A DNA stretch of 64,000 nucleotides from Pelolinea sp. (GTDB lineage Bacteria; Chloroflexota; Anaerolineae; Anaerolineales; Anaerolineaceae), in NCBI GenBank assembly GCA_012797975.1, contig JAAZOD010000010.1, positions 86,157 through 150,156 on the forward strand, written 5' to 3'. Both the position numbers and the translations under genes were made by a program. Every line of letters starts with the position of its first letter. Position 1 is the first letter of the stretch. This document shows, in pieces, positions 1-7,745 of the stretch. The notes beneath the pieces were generated by a model. The model searched no databases. It was not told the origin of the DNA and saw only the letters and a list, made by a program, of their open reading frames with translations.

Positions 1-2
1 TC

Positions 3-1115
3 TATACAAACTTCCTTTCACCCGTTCTGCCGATCTTGATCACCAACTTTGGATTGACCAAATTCGAGGCAGGCACATTGAATGCTTTCTTGCAATGGCC
101 TTCCGTCATCCAACCTTTCGTCGGACGATGGGCCGATAAGACCAATCTGCAAAAATATATCTTCATCCTGCCGTTGATAACCGGTATATTCATCAGTCTG
201 ATCGGCGTGGCACCCAACACCACGCTCATCGCCATCATGCTGTTCATTGGGGGGTTAAGCTCTGCCACCTTTCATGCCGTTGCCTCACCGGTAGCCGGAA
301 AAGTATCCGGAAAGCATACCGGCAAGGGACTGAGCTTGTGGATGGTCGGCGGAGAAGTGGGCTGGATGTTGAGCCCCATTCTGATCATTGCATTTATCAA
401 TACTTTCTCGTTCAAGAAAATCCCCTACCTGATCATCCCCACCGCCCTCATCACTGCGTTGCTCTATTTCCGTTTGAAGAAGATCGACGGCGTCCGCAAC
501 CACGTCAAGATCACCAACGGCTCAGCGAGCGCATCACTGAAAGCCACGCTTCCCATTCTGGTCCCCATGATCGCCCTCGCCATCACCCGATCCATGATCC
601 AATCCACCACCAGCGTTTACGTGCCCACCTATCTGACTGAAATGGGAGCGAATCTATGGCTGGCCGGCGCCACCCTTTCCCTGACGACCGGCGGCGGAGT
701 GTTGGGAGCGATCGCGGGTGGCATTTATAAAGACAAAGTGGGAGGGAAACCCGTTCTATTCGCATCCATGGTCGGTTCTGTGATCTTCTTCTTTCTATTC
801 CTCTATTCGACGCAGTTCCTGCAGATCGCAGCATTATTTTTTACGGGTTTCTTTTCCGGGTTGTATTTGCCCGTGGCTCTGGCCATGGTTCAGGAATATT
901 CTCCCGAAAATCGTTCTTTTGCGACCGGTATCTACCAGGCCTTCTTATTCACCATTGGGTCCGTGGCCAGCATGACCATCGGTTATCTGTATGACCGGCT
1001 GGGCGCCCAGCCAACCTTCACCATTTGTGGAATTGTGGGATTGATCGGGGTCATCTTCGTCCTGTTCATTCCCGGCAAAAAGAAACCGGAAGCCAAAGCG
1101 ATGCAGGAGGCATAA
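3..1115 (+). CDS. MFS exporter, fosmidomycin-resistance-like (5' partial)
   Basis: The reading frame is open to the left edge of the window, so the N-terminus is missing; the first in-frame start seen (TTG at 36) lies inside the protein. The visible 370 residues are a hydrophobic MFS protein with about 11 membrane segments. The loop GRWADK after the first visible helices is the MFS motif-A region, and the FHAVASPVAGKVSGKHTGKG stretch resembles the loop of Fsr (fosmidomycin resistance) family exporters. A Lys-rich C-terminal tail ends at 1115, and the stop is directly followed by the AlaX start, so the two are probably co-transcribed. The substrate cannot be read from sequence; family assignment is by motif recognition. 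Confidence 0.8.
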   Translation, partial: YTNFLSPVLPILITNFGLTKFEAGTLNAFLQWPSVIQPFVGRWADKTNLQKYIFILPLITGIFISLIGVAPNTTLIAIMLFIGGLSSATFHAVASPVAGKVSGKHTGKGLSLWMVGGEVGWMLSPILIIAFINTFSFKKIPYLIIPTALITALLYFRLKKIDGVRNHVKITNGSASASLKATLPILVPMIALAITRSMIQSTTSVYVPTYLTEMGANLWLAGATLSLTTGGGVLGAIAGGIYKDKVGGKPVLFASMVGSVIFFFLFLYSTQFLQIAALFFTGFFSGLYLPVALAMVQEYSPENRSFATGIYQAFLFTIGSVASMTIGYLYDRLGAQPTFTICGIVGLIGVIFVLFIPGKKKPEAKAMQEA

Positions 1116-1838
1116 ATGACCAAACTGTTGTATCAACTGGATAGTTACCAAAAGGAATTCGATGCCGAGGTCATTCAACGAAATGACGAACTGCATGCCG
1201 TCCAACTGGACAAAACCTGTTTTTACCCGGGTGGGGGCGGCCAGCCCTGGGACACCGGCAAACTGCTGTGCAACGACGCTGAGCTGGGCTTCACCCGCGC
1301 GCGCATGGCCAATGGTGAACACTGGCATTGCCTGACTGCCGAACAGCCGCTGCCCGAAACCGGCAGCAGCGTACATGGCATGATCGATTGGGAGAACCGC
1401 TACCGCTTAATGCGCACCCACACCGCCATGCATATCCTGTGCGGGGTCATTTTTCGAGATTATGGAGCGCTGGTCACCGGCGGGGATATGCAGCCGTTGG
1501 AAGCGCGCATGGATTTCGAATTTGAGTCCATGACCAAAGAGCTGGTGGCGGTGATCGAAGAAGCGGTGAATCGAGAAGTGCAGCTCGGGCATCCCATTCA
1601 GGTCAAGATCCTGCCGCGCGCCGAAGCTTTCCAGATCCCCGACCTGATCCGCACCAAGATCAACCTGCTCCCGGAGCATATCAGCGAGATCAGAACGGTG
1701 CAGATCGTAGGGTTGGACCTGCAGGCGGACGGAGGAACCCATGTTGCCAACACGCATGAAGTGGGAAAAATCCGCATCGTCGATTACAAGAGCAAGGGCA
1801 AGATCAACAAACGCGTCTATGTGAAGATCGAAGACTAA
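1116..1838 (+). CDS. alaX: Alanyl-tRNA editing protein AlaX
   Basis: Free-standing homologue of the alanyl-tRNA synthetase editing domain, expected to hydrolyse Ser- or Gly-mischarged tRNA-Ala in the cytoplasm. An N-terminal segment (about residues 1-95, with the FYPGGGGQPWDTG motif at 36-48) precedes the editing core. The core shows the zinc-binding HTAMH motif (His102 and His106) and the C-terminal DGGTHVANT motif, in which the usual Cys before GGTH is Asp. The 240-aa length fits the AlaX-M class. It starts 1 nt after the MFS stop and ends before a strong terminator, so it is the last gene of its transcript. Its job in quality control is family knowledge. Confidence 0.9.
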   Translation: MTKLLYQLDSYQKEFDAEVIQRNDELHAVQLDKTCFYPGGGGQPWDTGKLLCNDAELGFTRARMANGEHWHCLTAEQPLPETGSSVHGMIDWENRYRLMRTHTAMHILCGVIFRDYGALVTGGDMQPLEARMDFEFESMTKELVAVIEEAVNREVQLGHPIQVKILPRAEAFQIPDLIRTKINLLPEHISEIRTVQIVGLDLQADGGTHVANTHEVGKIRIVDYKSKGKINKRVYVKIED

Positions 1839-1860
1839 AAGAAATTCCTTTGATCCCTAT

Positions 1861-1895
1861 GATCCATCGAGAAGCTTTTCTCGATGGATCTTTTT
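1861..1895 (+). terminator. Rho-independent terminator after alaX
   Basis: A perfect 13-bp stem (1861-1873 with 1878-1890) has a 4-nt loop and is followed by TTTTTATTTT. It closes the MFS-alaX unit. Confidence 0.92.
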
Positions 1896-1985
1896 ATTTT
1901 CGAACATTTTCCCGACTGCAGCACGAGATTTTTCCAAAAAAGTTCCTCCCTGCGCCCGAATGCCAATCCGTGAGGGGATGATATA

Positions 1986-3119
1986 GTGGATCATCCCATG
2001 ACCAGAGCCTCGCAACCACCCATTCGCGTCCGTCACCTTCCCTCTTCGCCTCGCTGGCGTGAAAAAATCATCTATATCTCCAAACTGACCGAAGAGCTGG
2101 AAAATCAAGGCATCCAGGTTGATTATGCCGCGGATAAAAATGGCGATTACCTGACCCGCGATTTATTGAACATCTCCATAAATCGCAGACCCGATATCCT
2201 TCATTTCCATTGGACCGCCTATCAATATGAAGGCGGTTCCACTATCAGCACCTTTCTATCTTTGATGAAATTCATGGCAAAAGTAGGCCGGGCAAAGGCA
2301 AAAGGGTTCAAGATCGTATGGACCATGCACAACTACCTTCCCCACGAAGGCCACGCCGTTTGGGTCCATTATCTGGAAAGATTTTGGATGGCACACCAGG
2401 CGGATGCCATTATTGTGCACGCCAGCCAGGGCCAGGAACTGCTCGCAAAGCGGTTTTTCCGTACAAAAGACGTGGATGTCATCCCTCACGGCAACTATAT
2501 TCCATTCTTCACCAGAACGCCGCCATTAGCAGCTAAACAATTGTTAGGAATTGAGAATCACAGACCCCTGCTGTTGTATTTCGGATTCATCAGACCTTAC
2601 AAAGGTGTTCCCGAACTGCTGCGGGCATTCAAAGAGCTGCCTGATCTGAACATGGATGTGCATGTGGTCGGGAATGCCGGAGAAGCCGCAAGCCAGGAAA
2701 TCAACGCCCTTGCCACACATGATCCACGCATCCATGCCAAATTAAAATATGTGCCTGACGAAGAACTGGCACTCTATCTTTGCGCCGCCGATGCAGTCAT
2801 CCTGCCCTATCGCGACATCCTGGGGTCCGGTGCACTGATGACCGCCCTTTCCCTGGGTTGCCCGGTCATCGCGCCCTCCATTGGGGCTTTCGCTGAATTG
2901 CTGGATGAAAGCTGTGGGTACCTCTATAAACCCGGCACGGAGGGATTGAAGAAAGCGCTCCTGCAAATTCCAAACCTTGACCTTGCGCGCATGTCGGTCC
3001 ATGCGCTGGAACACGCCAAGCGCTATCCCTGGCAGGGGATGGTACGACAGATCGCAAACATCTACAACAATATCGCCTGTGAGCATGATTTTGATACATG
3101 GGTGAACAACATCGATTAG
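1986..3119 (+). CDS. Glycosyltransferase family 4
   Basis: A soluble GT-B fold glycosyltransferase of 377 aa, probably transferring a sugar from a nucleotide donor in the cytoplasm. The N-terminal acceptor half contains WTMHNYLPHEG (112-122) and the linker IIVHASQ. The donor half begins at YFGFIRPYKGVPELL (198-212) and contains LPYRDILGSG...GCPVIAP, a GT4 variant in which the usual E-x7-E glutamates are not evident. I chose GTG at 1986 because GAGGGG (1972-1977) lies 8 nt upstream; ATG at 1998 is 20 nt from that site. The gene stands alone between a terminator and degV, so acceptor and pathway are unknown. Confidence 0.85.
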   Translation: MDHPMTRASQPPIRVRHLPSSPRWREKIIYISKLTEELENQGIQVDYAADKNGDYLTRDLLNISINRRPDILHFHWTAYQYEGGSTISTFLSLMKFMAKVGRAKAKGFKIVWTMHNYLPHEGHAVWVHYLERFWMAHQADAIIVHASQGQELLAKRFFRTKDVDVIPHGNYIPFFTRTPPLAAKQLLGIENHRPLLLYFGFIRPYKGVPELLRAFKELPDLNMDVHVVGNAGEAASQEINALATHDPRIHAKLKYVPDEELALYLCAADAVILPYRDILGSGALMTALSLGCPVIAPSIGAFAELLDESCGYLYKPGTEGLKKALLQIPNLDLARMSVHALEHAKRYPWQGMVRQIANIYNNIACEHDFDTWVNNID

Positions 3120-3289
3120 AACCCTTTTGCTTGCCAGACCACGGCCGCATCCCCATTTGGGAGCTTTCCCCGATTACTTTTGACAGCAATTTGTGAAAAA
3201 ACGGTGAGAGAAGTCATCACCCCGGTCACAGAACACGTCTTTTTTCATTCGAAGGGGGTTATAGTATTCAAAACTTATAAGGGTGACTT

Positions 3290-4129
3290 ATGTTAAAAAT
3301 CGCTATGGATTCAGCCGGTGATCTATGCGCTGGCTGGCAAAAAAAATATAGTATTGACCTGATCCCGATCAATATCATTCATGATGGAGTTTCTTATCAA
3401 CAGGGGATCGATATTCATTACGATGATTTCTATGCACTGGTGGAAAAGGACCACAGCATTCCATCCACCTCTCAACCGACCCCCTATCAATTCATCGAAT
3501 TCTATAAAAAGATCGCCAAACCGGGGGAGAACATTCTTTCGATCCATGTGACCGATAAACTTTCCGGAACGATGAATTCAGCCCGACAAGCAGCGGAGGA
3601 ATTGAAGGGAACTTATAACATCATCCCCTTTGATTCCGCATCCGGCACCATTTGCATGGGTATGATGTGCAAAGAAGCCCGAGAGATGGATCTATATGGA
3701 AAATCCCTGAATGATATTCTTAAAAGACTGGAATCCATTCGCGAAAAAATGGAGCTGATTTTCACGGTGGATACCATGAAATATGCCAAACTAAGCGGCA
3801 GAATAAAATCGCTCCAAGCCACGCTGGCTTCCATTCTGGACATTAAACCGATCATCGAACTGGAGGATGGAGCACTTGAAATCAAAGAGAAAGTACGTTC
3901 CAGAAAAGCATCCCTGGAAAAGCTGATCGACCGGATGAAACAAAAAGTTGGCGATCAACCCGTGCAAATTGCCGTCATTCACGCGCATGACCCGGTCACC
4001 GGGCAAATGGTGATGGAAGAGGCAAAGAAGACCTTCCATTGTACGGAAGTGGCTTTCGCTGAGATTTCCATTTCCCTGGCAGCCCATTTCGGGCCGGGGA
4101 CCATCGGTCTGGCAGCGTATCCCGACTAA
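3290..4129 (+). CDS. DegV family fatty-acid-binding protein
   Basis: A 279-aa DegV protein. Family members bind a fatty acid, and in Firmicutes some act as FakB partners of a fatty acid kinase. Visible landmarks are the N-terminal MDSAGDL (6-12), STSQPTP (59-65) and LSGTMNSA (91-98), whose Thr/Ser residues line the ligand carboxylate site in this family. The start has an AAGGGTGA ribosome binding site. No FakA kinase gene lies nearby. The gene is monocistronic, closed by a strong bidirectional terminator shared with the convergent DUF2807 gene. Confidence 0.92.
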   Translation: MLKIAMDSAGDLCAGWQKKYSIDLIPINIIHDGVSYQQGIDIHYDDFYALVEKDHSIPSTSQPTPYQFIEFYKKIAKPGENILSIHVTDKLSGTMNSARQAAEELKGTYNIIPFDSASGTICMGMMCKEAREMDLYGKSLNDILKRLESIREKMELIFTVDTMKYAKLSGRIKSLQATLASILDIKPIIELEDGALEIKEKVRSRKASLEKLIDRMKQKVGDQPVQIAVIHAHDPVTGQMVMEEAKKTFHCTEVAFAEISISLAAHFGPGTIGLAAYPD

Positions 4130-4130
4130 T

Positions 4131-4169
4131 AAAAGAAGGCCAATCCCCAAAATGGATTGGCCTTCTTTT
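4131..4169. terminator. Bidirectional terminator between degV and the DUF2807 gene
   Basis: A 16-bp stem (4131-4146 with 4154-4169) around a 7-nt loop has an A-run on the left and a T-run on the right, so it can terminate transcripts arriving from either side. Confidence 0.92.
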
Positions 4170-4189
4170 TTATTAATAATCAAGCGACC

Positions 4190-4927
4190 TCATTCATGTG
4201 CTCCCAATGAGATCACCTTCCCGATCCCGCTGATATTTTGCTGAACGACCGCATCTCCATAATATTGCAAACTTCCCACGCCGCTCAGATTGACGTCCAA
4301 CTCATCAGTGACCCACATTTGGGCACTGCCCGCGCCGGAAATATCGATATTCGCCATCCGGCTTTGCAGGTCGGCCGCTTTATAGCTGCCGGCTCCGCTC
4401 AAGGTAATCTCCTGCTGATCAACCACACCAGTCAGGTCAAAATCGCCGGCGCCGCTCAATTCCACATCCAACGAATCAGCCGTCAGCTTATCGATCGCAA
4501 TTCTTCCGCCACCGCTCACTTCCACCTCCAACCGATCGGTGGTCAGAGAAGCCATGTAGACATCGCCATATCCTGAAACCTCAATGCTGTTCAAATCTTT
4601 CACAGTCAACGTATAGGTGATGCCGCTGGTGGGAATTATGTTGATAAAACGTTCGATGCCAATATGGAGGGTCGAACCGGAGACATAGCTTTCAATCTTT
4701 CCAATGATGTTATCCTCCGCCTCGATCGTCAGGGATTCCACATCGCCCTGAACGATTTCCAGATCGCCGACCCCCTCCAATGCAATACGGTTGAAGTCAG
4801 AAACCTCGCGCTGCTCGCTGACCACTTGCCCGGATCCTTGAATATTGGTATTGCGGATCGGTAAATTGCAGGCAGCCAGCACGGCCGTCAGCAAAATGAC
4901 CATTCCCAGTTTTAATATCTTGTCCAT
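4190..4927 (-). CDS. DUF2807 (GIN domain) lipoprotein
   Basis: A 245-aa lipoprotein with a signal peptide and lipobox LAAC, Cys20 being the predicted lipidated residue. It is followed by repeated short beta-strand units such as EVSGYGDVY, ELSGAGDF and ISGAGS, typical of the DUF2807 'head GIN' beta-solenoid. I prefer ATG at 4927 over the in-frame ATG at 4942, because AAAGGAG (4932-4938) sits between them at proper spacing from 4927. It is the second gene of a unit with the small Cys-rich membrane protein. Function unknown; members are surface or periplasmic proteins. Confidence 0.88.
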   Translation of the reverse strand: MDKILKLGMVILLTAVLAACNLPIRNTNIQGSGQVVSEQREVSDFNRIALEGVGDLEIVQGDVESLTIEAEDNIIGKIESYVSGSTLHIGIERFINIIPTSGITYTLTVKDLNSIEVSGYGDVYMASLTTDRLEVEVSGGGRIAIDKLTADSLDVELSGAGDFDLTGVVDQQEITLSGAGSYKAADLQSRMANIDISGAGSAQMWVTDELDVNLSGVGSLQYYGDAVVQQNISGIGKVISLGAHE

Positions 4928-4942
4928 TTTTTCTCCTTTCAT

Positions 4943-5146
4943 TTAAAAGCCCACATGCAGCCAATCTGTGCCAAAGACAATCCTTACAAAAAAATACACA
5001 AAAACGATAAACAATAGCGTGCCGCAACCACAACCACAGCACCCGCCGCTGCGATAGCCAAAATGACGCTGCGACCAATCGTAGATGCGATCAAGGAAAA
5101 ACAATTTCATCAATCCAGATAAACAGCCAGGTCGTTCCGTGTTCAT
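4943..5146 (-). CDS. Small Gly/Cys-rich membrane protein
   Basis: A 67-aa protein with a GGCCGCGCG segment directly before one hydrophobic helix (about residues 42-58, LLFIVFVYFFVRIV). AAAGGAT lies at good spacing before the ATG, and the stop comes just before the DUF2807 start region, so the two genes form one unit. I do not recognise the family. The Cys cluster could bind a metal, but that is only a guess from composition. Confidence 0.6.
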   Translation of the reverse strand: MNTERPGCLSGLMKLFFLDRIYDWSQRHFGYRSGGCCGCGCGTLLFIVFVYFFVRIVFGTDWLHVGF

Positions 5147-5232
5147 GATATCCTTTCTGCTATCTTTTACGAAAAAAGAGCCGGCAGGTTTCTATGACAC
5201 GGAAATAAATTCGCCCGGAAAAACTATCTCAG

Positions 5233-6273
5233 CTATCCACCTGAGCCGTTCGGAGTTTCTCCGATCCCTTTCAGTACACGCAGCGCCCTGAGCGTCACCC
5301 AGGGATTGGGCTGGTTCTTCTCTCCAAAATCGCACCACACTTTTCCGGTATAGGAAAATTCCAGGTTCCAGGCACCCTGCACACTTTGCTTCGCGTGAAT
5401 GATGTCAATGGCAGGAACAAGGCGTTCATCCTTCCCGTAACCCAGGTTCACCAGCGCCTCCACCAACTGTAAAAGATCCGTGATGTAGAAAATTGGGAAC
5501 CCGAACTTCCACCAATCGCGGCTGGGTTGAGCAGCGTATCCACAGGGGTATTGGGCAGTAGCCGGATCAACACTGAAGAAAAAGTTCACACCTCGTTCGA
5601 TGGCTTGCTTCATCAGCGGCGTACGCTTTTCAAGCGGAGTTTTACTGAGCGCCAGCATGACCTTTACCGCGCCCCAGGCGCAGGGTGAACCAGCGTTCGC
5701 ACCACAACGAAAATCCGGCCCGACCTTTCCGGCGTAATAGCGCAGAGCCGCGTCCTTCGTGCCGGCCGGCGCCACTCCCTCCCCGGTCACACTGCGCGCC
5801 ATCCAATCAAAGCATTTTTCCAATCGTTCATCCTCAAAACCCAGATCGAGCAACGCTGCGCACATATTCCCCTGCAAGCAATCGATGGTGGAAGACGGAG
5901 TGCCGCTGGCGGTGATCTGACCATGTTCGGTGAGCGCTTGAGAAAGATAATATGTGCATGCCAGCCCAATGCGCGCGTCTTCCTGAACATGCGCACCCAA
6001 TTGCGCCAGTGTGATCAGCGACCAGACGCTGGAAAAATATTTTTTCAGATACCCGGCGCCGGGCGCATCCCAGTAACCTTCCGGCTGTATATGGGAAAGG
6101 ACCTCCGGGATCTTTCCATTGGCATGCGCTTCCGCACGCGCTTCCAACAGTTCAGGATCACCGGCATCCAGACCCATGAGATCGCGCAGTGCCAGATAAC
6201 GCACGGCAGCATCGGAATTCTGCAAAAGCCAATCCTGGACATAGGGTGAAACTTGTGCATTCCAAAATTCCAT
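5233..6273 (-). CDS. Terpenoid-cyclase-fold (alpha/alpha toroid) protein
   Basis: A 346-aa protein with repeated helical units of the squalene-cyclase/prenyltransferase fold, such as YWDAPGAGYLKKYFSSVWSL, GNMCAALLDLGF, CAWGAVKVMLAL and QGAWNLEFSYTGKVWCDFG. It lacks the DxDD motif of class II cyclases, so I do not claim cyclase activity. Some homologues carry unreliable names in databases. GAGAGG lies 5 nt before the ATG. It follows the sortase-like gene on the same strand with a 30-nt gap, so they are probably co-transcribed. Fold call is moderately sure; substrate and role are unknown. Confidence 0.7.
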   Translation of the reverse strand: MEFWNAQVSPYVQDWLLQNSDAAVRYLALRDLMGLDAGDPELLEARAEAHANGKIPEVLSHIQPEGYWDAPGAGYLKKYFSSVWSLITLAQLGAHVQEDARIGLACTYYLSQALTEHGQITASGTPSSTIDCLQGNMCAALLDLGFEDERLEKCFDWMARSVTGEGVAPAGTKDAALRYYAGKVGPDFRCGANAGSPCAWGAVKVMLALSKTPLEKRTPLMKQAIERGVNFFFSVDPATAQYPCGYAAQPSRDWWKFGFPIFYITDLLQLVEALVNLGYGKDERLVPAIDIIHAKQSVQGAWNLEFSYTGKVWCDFGEKNQPNPWVTLRALRVLKGIGETPNGSGG

Positions 6274-6303
6274 ATTGTCCTCTCTTCTACGGGCACCGTT
6301 CGA

Positions 6304-6855
6304 TCATGCATGGGCAGAATCGACCATCCGTTCACCCCTTTCAACAGATTCTGCAAAAACGAACAACCTGCCCCACGCTAAAATATCCCCTTTTTCGATG
6401 CAGGTCTGCAGCACCACATGTTCATCGCCCATATAAACCTGGCGAAACACATCGCCTGCACTGCACAGTTGGTTGGTCTGCAAGTTAATGAAATTACTGC
6501 GCGGATTGCGCGGTTGCAGCGCCCGGTATCGATAAATGGAGGTCACACGAAACCGCAGGTACTCTCCCTGCTCCGGGAGCAGGATGACCTCATCCCCCAC
6601 CGACATGGCTGCAAAATAACTGCCCGCCAGACTGCTATGCGCCAGATACCCCAGATTGCCATAGCGCTTGGGAAGCAGAAAGCTGGTCACCACATTCTTC
6701 TGTTCGCTGACATACGTTGGTTCCCCGTCCGGCTGCTGTTCCACGCGCAAATATTTCTTACCCACCAGATATAGCCCTGCTTCGCTCTGCGGAAGGCGCT
6801 TCTGCAGTTCTTTCAATCGTTTGGCTGACGAACCGGTTGAGTGATCGTGTTCCAT
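6304..6855 (-). CDS. Sortase-like protein without membrane anchor
   Basis: A 183-aa protein that I read as a divergent class E/F-type sortase domain. The three catalytic positions are visible in the right order: His73 in YLAHSSLAGSYF, Cys152 in VVLQTCIEKGDIL and Arg163 in WGRLFVFAE. Between them lie the typical GDEVILL and EYLRFRVTSIYRY strands. Unlike ordinary sortases it has no N-terminal signal or membrane helix; the first 25 residues are charged. No LPXTG-type substrate is encoded nearby. It could be a cytosolic sortase-fold protein of other function. It shares a transcript with the terpenoid-cyclase-fold gene. Confidence 0.6.
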   Translation of the reverse strand: MEHDHSTGSSAKRLKELQKRLPQSEAGLYLVGKKYLRVEQQPDGEPTYVSEQKNVVTSFLLPKRYGNLGYLAHSSLAGSYFAAMSVGDEVILLPEQGEYLRFRVTSIYRYRALQPRNPRSNFINLQTNQLCSAGDVFRQVYMGDEHVVLQTCIEKGDILAWGRLFVFAESVERGERMVDSAHA

Positions 6856-6881
6856 AATGGAATCCCAGATTAAGTATACAA

Positions 6882-6911
6882 AAAAGAGATGCCCATTTCA
6901 GCATCTCTTTT
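6882..6911 (-). terminator. Terminator after rsmI
   Basis: An 11-bp perfect stem (6882-6892 with 6901-6911) with an 8-nt loop is followed on the minus strand by a run of Ts. It separates rsmI from the sortase-like gene downstream. Confidence 0.88.
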
Positions 6912-6933
6912 CACCATTATTTTTATTCCTTCC

Positions 6934-7602
6934 CTAATGAACGATCAGGATAAATTCCGATTTCTGGCCCTTCAACTGTCTAATGATCTCGCCGACCGGT
7001 TGATGGAGAATCTTTTCATTCGGCAGGGTCAGATTCAATCCCAGGGTGATCATGCGCCCTTTACCGAACGCGGATTGAACATCCTGCAGCATTCTTTCCA
7101 GCCGGTAGGGTGTATCCATCAATACCACCGGAACCCTCAGCTTGCGCAATTGATCCAACCTTCTTCTTCGTTCATCCTCTTTGCGGGGCAAAAAACCGGC
7201 AAAATAGAATTCTTTCAGCGGTGCAGGAGAAACGGAAAGCAGCGTCATCAGCGAAGAGGCACCCGGAACCGGCACGATTTTGATCTCATAATCCAGCGCA
7301 AGCTGCACCAGCAGCGCCCCGGGATCCGCAAAAGCCGGTGTGCCACAATCGGAGATCAATGCCATCGTTTCTCCGTTCAACAGCGCCATGGCAAGTTCCT
7401 GAGCCTGCTGCTCTTCATTGTGCTCGTTTAGCTCGACGAGTGGCTTCTCCCCGATCTTCAACTGGCGCAGGATGGTGCTGCCAATGCGCCGTTCTTCGCA
7501 GATGATGCGATCGGCACTCTTCAAGATTTCCAAAGCGCGCAGGGTGATATCCTGCGGGTTCCCGATCGGCGTGGCTACGATATACAGAATTCCAGATTGC
7601 AT
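6934..7602 (-). CDS. rsmI: 16S rRNA (cytidine1402-2'-O)-methyltransferase RsmI
   Basis: A 222-aa SAM-dependent tetrapyrrole-methylase-fold enzyme that 2'-O-methylates C1402 in the ribosomal P site. Family motifs are all present: LYIVATPIGNPQDIT at the N-terminus, CEERRIGS (the EDTR position), ISDCGTPAFADPG and VPVPGASSLMTLLSVSP. It is shorter than the E. coli enzyme (286 aa) because the C-terminal extension is missing, as in many Gram-positive and Chloroflexota members. GAGGATGAAAC precedes the ATG. It is monocistronic with its own terminator. Confidence 0.95.
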   Translation of the reverse strand: MQSGILYIVATPIGNPQDITLRALEILKSADRIICEERRIGSTILRQLKIGEKPLVELNEHNEEQQAQELAMALLNGETMALISDCGTPAFADPGALLVQLALDYEIKIVPVPGASSLMTLLSVSPAPLKEFYFAGFLPRKEDERRRRLDQLRKLRVPVVLMDTPYRLERMLQDVQSAFGKGRMITLGLNLTLPNEKILHQPVGEIIRQLKGQKSEFILIVH

Positions 7603-7657
7603 GTTTCATCCTCTTCTTGCGCTGATTGTATTATAAGTTCGAAGAACTGCGAGAAAG

Positions 7658-7683
7658 AACGGCTACAAAGTCTTGCAGCCGTT
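7658..7683 (-). terminator. Probable terminator of the dynamin-like gene
   Basis: An 11-bp stem with one mismatch (7658-7668 with 7673-7683) and a 4-nt loop is followed on the minus strand by CTTTCTCG. The weak T-tract makes this a moderate call. Confidence 0.45.
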
Positions 7684-7745
7684 TTCGATCGGTTTTTTAC
7701 AGGGTTGAAGGATACGAATCAGCAGCGCCGATCAATTTCCGTTAC

